Assembly: GCA_036924285.1 (NCBI GenBank) | Contig: JAYKYS010000061.1 | Location: 36,820-100,819 of the forward strand | Length of the DNA: 64,000 bases | From: Asterella californica | Taxonomy: Eukaryota; Streptophyta; Marchantiopsida; Marchantiales; Aytoniaceae | Direction of reading: 5' to 3' | In this document: positions 60,570 through 64,000 of the stretch, in pieces | How the letters are laid out: each line of letters opens with the position of its first letter | How positions within the stretch are numbered: position 1 is the stretch's first letter | Notes under the pieces: model-generated | What the model saw: only the letters and a program-made list of their open reading frames with translations | Databases searched by the model: none | Told to the model about the DNA's origin: nothing | Position numbers and translations under genes: made by a program

Positions 60570-61500
60570 TGTGTTACCGGCAAACTGGCGGCAAGACTGG
60601 CAGAAGTCAGGCCTCTGCAAGCAAGTGGATCAGACTTGCCAGTCTGCACAACTCAGTTGCTGATCAGCTCAGGCCAGGCACACCACACAACTTGAATGCA
60701 GAAGCATTTCAGCATATTCTGGCAGCAGTAAAGCAAAAGCAAAAGCAATGTGAATGTGCTGCTGCTATTGCAGCCAAAGTTCAGCATAAGTTCAGCATAA
60801 GCCTTGAAAGTCAGTGTCACCACAGTGCAATGCGCTCTCAGAAAGGGGGCAGTGAAATTCCTTATGCCTAAGGTTGTAAGTGCATATCATGGGAAAGCCA
60901 GCTGGCAGTTGGTGTACTCAAGCCACAAGGGGAACAGTAGGGAGGCCCAAGCACAGCCCAGGAGTACCTTGTTACATGGGCATGACCTACTGGGGCGTCA
61001 CCCGGCCTCAAATTTGTGACAGGTGCACACAAATTAGCACAGAAGTACTAAAAGATAATAAGCGCTACCCACAACAAAGCAAGCGTATACAGGAGCTGGC
61101 TCAAAAGAGTACAATGATGGTTTGCCGTAGCATTTCATCTCAGAGGACAAGAGACTGTTTCAGCAAGCTGGCAGGAAGGCAGAGGAGTGGGAGCTACAGC
61201 AAGACAATGCTCCAGCTCACAAAACCAAGGAAAACATATAATGCATCAGCGCCAATGTCCCAGGAGGGCTTTACCTGGAATGGCCTGCCAACTCACATGA
61301 TATGTCTCCCATTGAGAATGTCTGGGCTTGGATGGAGCAAGAAATTGGTGACAGAGAGGGCATCAACAGTACTGATGACTTGCAAAGTAGACTGATGGTC
61401 ATTCGGGACTCAATCACATTCATACAGTTATACAGCCTTTTTGATGGTATGGATGACAGAATGAGGTGTGATGTCAAGTTGCAAGGCAGAATCGCATAGG
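60570..61500 (+). pseudogene. Decayed Tc1/mariner transposase
   Basis: A DDE transposase broken by several stops and frameshifts. In order: a helix-turn-helix-like part (LNAEAFQHILAAVKQKQ), a middle block (YMGMTYWGVTRPQICDRC, counterpart of the family's WGGIS-x-G-x-T-x-L block), then QQDNAPAHKTKENI at about 61199-61240 with the second catalytic Asp, and WPANSHDMSPIENVWAWMEQ at about 61281-61340 with the third acidic residue. The spacing between the last two fits the D-34/35-D/E class. The final 60 codons to the stop at 61499 are open. Confidence 0.85.
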
Positions 61501-62740
61501 CATGTAAACAAAGCTCAGAGCTGTGTTGTTATTACTCGCACATGCCATTAGAGTCCATTAGACCAATGATCATGCTCTGCCTGCAACTTAGCAACCAAAG
61601 ACATCTGTGACATCCTGCCATGTAAGATCAGTTTTTCAAAACCTGTGTTGTAATCCCTGAGCAGCCAAACATCTTGCACACTGCTTGCCCAGCAATTTTC
61701 CAGTTTGTACTGTTGTCCATAAGCAGTGGTAGGACCAACGGCAGCTGGCTATTGACTGTAGGGTCAACATGCAGTATAGCCGAGAATTGCAGTGTTCATC
61801 AATGATATCCCAACTGTAATTAGAAATAATATATGCCGCTGGGGGGCAAATCGCCAGTACTCAAGGCTTATATATGCTTTGTGCAGAGGAGCCATATGCA
61901 TGCCATGCCTTGCAGCCATTTGTCTGCATCCAATCCTTTAGAAGTAGCTTGGGTAAAGTATGTAAAGCAGCACCACTCAATGGCCTACTTGCCAGAGCAA
62001 ACTTTGCTGAAGTTCTTGCCGACATGCTGACCAGCTCAGAAGCTCACTGTGTACACATGCGCAAAGGCTGTAGAAACTCATGTTCCTGAAACAAAACTTG
62101 TGTTGGGGCATATATTCTGCCTCACATAGCACTTCCTGTCATCATCAACAAACTGACACTCTGGCAGCCGCTCCAAACGTTCCTCAAGGTAGAACAGCTA
62201 CACTGAGTCTCTCTGTTGGTTATTCGAAATATTCGCTTTCTGCTCTATGCAGAGATGAGCCATGATACAAACAGCTCAAGAACACACAAGCTGTGCACAA
62301 ACAGCTCAATTAAGCCAACATAGAAGCATGAACTTGGTCTGTCAGAAGGGTCGCAAGGTTAACAAACAAAGGTGAAGGAGCCTGTGTCTGGCTTTGGGTC
62401 ACCTGTCAAAGTACAAGAAAATGAACTGGATGACAAGCAGTCCGAGTCATTTGCATCATCAGTGCAGAAATGTACTGCTGCCACAACGTTTCATTTCCCT
62501 TTGATGATCTACAGGGGTGGTCCTTGCCATGTGCCACTTCACATTTTCTGAAGCAGTCACTCAATGATTCCCCATCTTCACTGTTTCACAGACTCTGCTA
62601 TCAGTGTGCAAGGCTATCCAGGAGTACATACACGCACAGCAGAAGAGGCGTCTGCCCGCATTCTTGTGCTTTGTCAGATAGCTATTGTACATGTCATACT
62701 GCCATATATAAAGTATACACTTTAATCTGCTGCATCACTG
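61501..62740. other. No supported gene
   Basis: Nothing recognisable in either strand between the transposase remnant and the Sfi1-like gene. Confidence 0.45.
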
Positions 62741-64000
62741 TCATCTTGTAGGGCTTCGCGATGATGTGCTTCCTGTGGCTTCCATATACTGCAGAACGTG
62801 TGCTTGATGAACACTATGAGCCACTGAGTGCAGGCCAAAGGTGCTGTCTGGCTGATCTATTGCGTCACTATAGTCATCAAATGTGGGTGGTGTATGCGTG
62901 CGCCTCAGATTTCTCGACAAACTAACATAAGGATTGAGGTGCTCAAAACGGTCCTCAGCGTTGACCATGGATGGAGACACATACAAGTTGTTATACAAGT
63001 CCTCCTCATCACCAGACCCAGGGTCAACCAGAACACTTCCTGACATTGCAGCCATGCGTCTCACCAGTGTACGATCCAACTGCAGCAGAATACACAGCTG
63101 CTTCATGATGCATGAATCATTTGACAACATAAGATGTCAGTTCAGGGCAGGAACTTCAGCACTATTACGCTTGGACAGACAATTGCATGAGAGTTGAAGA
63201 TCAGGTGATACCATGCATAAGCTTAAGCAAACAGCATGTACGAATTTATTGGGGTTGGGCTGTAAATTTAAGACCCGCCTGTATCATTGTTGGTTGACCT
63301 TTATTTTGTGCGCATTGAAGCCAAGAAAACATGTGAGCTAAGATCATCACCTTGCTGCTGCGTGGTGACATGAAAGGAGACTCTGGCTGCATGTCAGCCT
63401 TCATTGCAGATGTGTATGCTGCCCATGTTGAAAACATGTCCTGCAAACCAAACGCCAGTTGTTTGTGCTGTATGCTGGCTGAGTAAGCACCAAACTACCG
63501 GCGCTGATCAGTACCTGAGCAAATGCCACAATTGCAAAAGTATGCCAGCAGTATATGCATGCTCTTTCTACTTTAGCATGAAGCGCCTGCTGCCTTCAAG
63601 CTACTCCACTCAGAAGCAAGACTAATGACAAGGCTGCCATCGAACCACACAGGGCTCAGTTCTCATGCATCCACACCAACCTGCAGAATCCGTCTTTGAC
63701 TGTGCTGCATGGCTACATCACTCTTGGCAGAGAGCAGCTGCCCCTGCCGTCGGTAATTCTGCCACCGCTCAAAGCACAATCTGAGGCCACTTGACTCATC
63801 AGCGTCCATGACTGAGACGAAGGCAGCTTGAAGCCGCCTTCTTCGCTCACGCTGCAGCTCCACAAACTGCCACCATCTTGTGAGCACCATGCCACTGGTA
63901 TTCTGAAAAGCCAGGGCAGCAGCAGCGTTCAATTTTGCAGCAGTAGCCGTTGCTTGCTGGGAGTGCACTTGACGCCATGTCCAAAAAAGTCGCTTCATGG
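62741..64000 (-). CDS. Sfi1-like Trp-repeat protein, 3' part
   Basis: The gene runs in from the right edge. Visible exons 64000-63681, 63440-63351 and 63079-62741 join in phase and end at a stop. The first exon carries a repeating aromatic-x-x-Trp pattern in long helices: KRLFWTWRQVHSQQ, LTRWWQFVELQRERRRRLQA, CFERWQNYRRQG, then DMFSTWAAYTSAMKAD across the splice. Such repeats, about 30 residues apart, characterise Sfi1-type centrin-binding proteins of centrosomes, basal bodies and spindle poles. The last exon is hydrophilic and acidic (GSGDEEDLYNNLYVSPS, TPPTFDDYSDAIDQ) with SP motifs (TSSRSPTR end). The start, total length and number of repeats lie outside the window, so the family call stays tentative. 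Confidence 0.6.

Overview
The window is nuclear DNA from a photosynthetic eukaryote, most likely a green alga. The main genes are split by short GT-AG introns, mostly about 60-430 bases. They use standard stop codons and include a plastid-targeted ribosomal protein bS20, an eIF3 subunit, a SET-domain protein and a eukaryotic phosphate acetyltransferase/acetate kinase pair of the kind known from Chlamydomonas. Base composition is roughly balanced, and CpG looks depleted outside gene starts. I cannot name the genus. I found no convincing tRNA, rRNA or CRISPR array.

Layout. 0.2-9.4 kb: phosphate acetyltransferase (minus, its last exon lies off the left edge) head-to-head with acetate kinase (plus). 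Together they interconvert acetyl-CoA and acetate through acetyl phosphate, with ATP formation. 10-12.3 kb: plastid bS20 (minus) head-to-head with eIF3f (plus). 12.9-16.4 kb: a short SET-domain protein (minus) opposite an unidentified small gene (plus). 16.4-31 kb: gene-poor, repeat-rich DNA with a LINE reverse-transcriptase remnant, tandem and inverted repeats, a decayed Crypton-type tyrosine recombinase and one unidentified small gene at 25.2 kb. 31.2-37.6 kb: an 11-exon gene, fully in phase, for a 798-residue membrane-anchored protein that looks like an unrecognised ATP-grasp enzyme. 37.6-43 kb: more repeats.

43-58.5 kb is the most interesting block. Five genes of extracellular-glycan metabolism lie together: GT47 (exostosin-like), GT61, GH128 (carrying a frameshift), a multi-membrane GT2 synthase of the cellulose-synthase type, and GT90 (CAP10-like). 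They form two head-to-head pairs, GT47/GT61 and GT2/GT90, with GH128 between them. Each family acts in the secretory pathway or at the cell surface, so the block reads as a candidate polysaccharide gene cluster in an alga. 58.5-62.7 kb: gene-poor, with a decayed Tc1/mariner transposase. 62.7-64 kb: the 3' part of an Sfi1-like Trp-repeat protein running off the right edge.

Exon coordinates were worked out by eye from homology, GT-AG sites and codon phase. Where all three agree (PTA, ACK, bS20, eIF3f, SET, ATP-grasp, GT2, GT90) the models should be close to correct. Start codons and first exons are the least certain parts.
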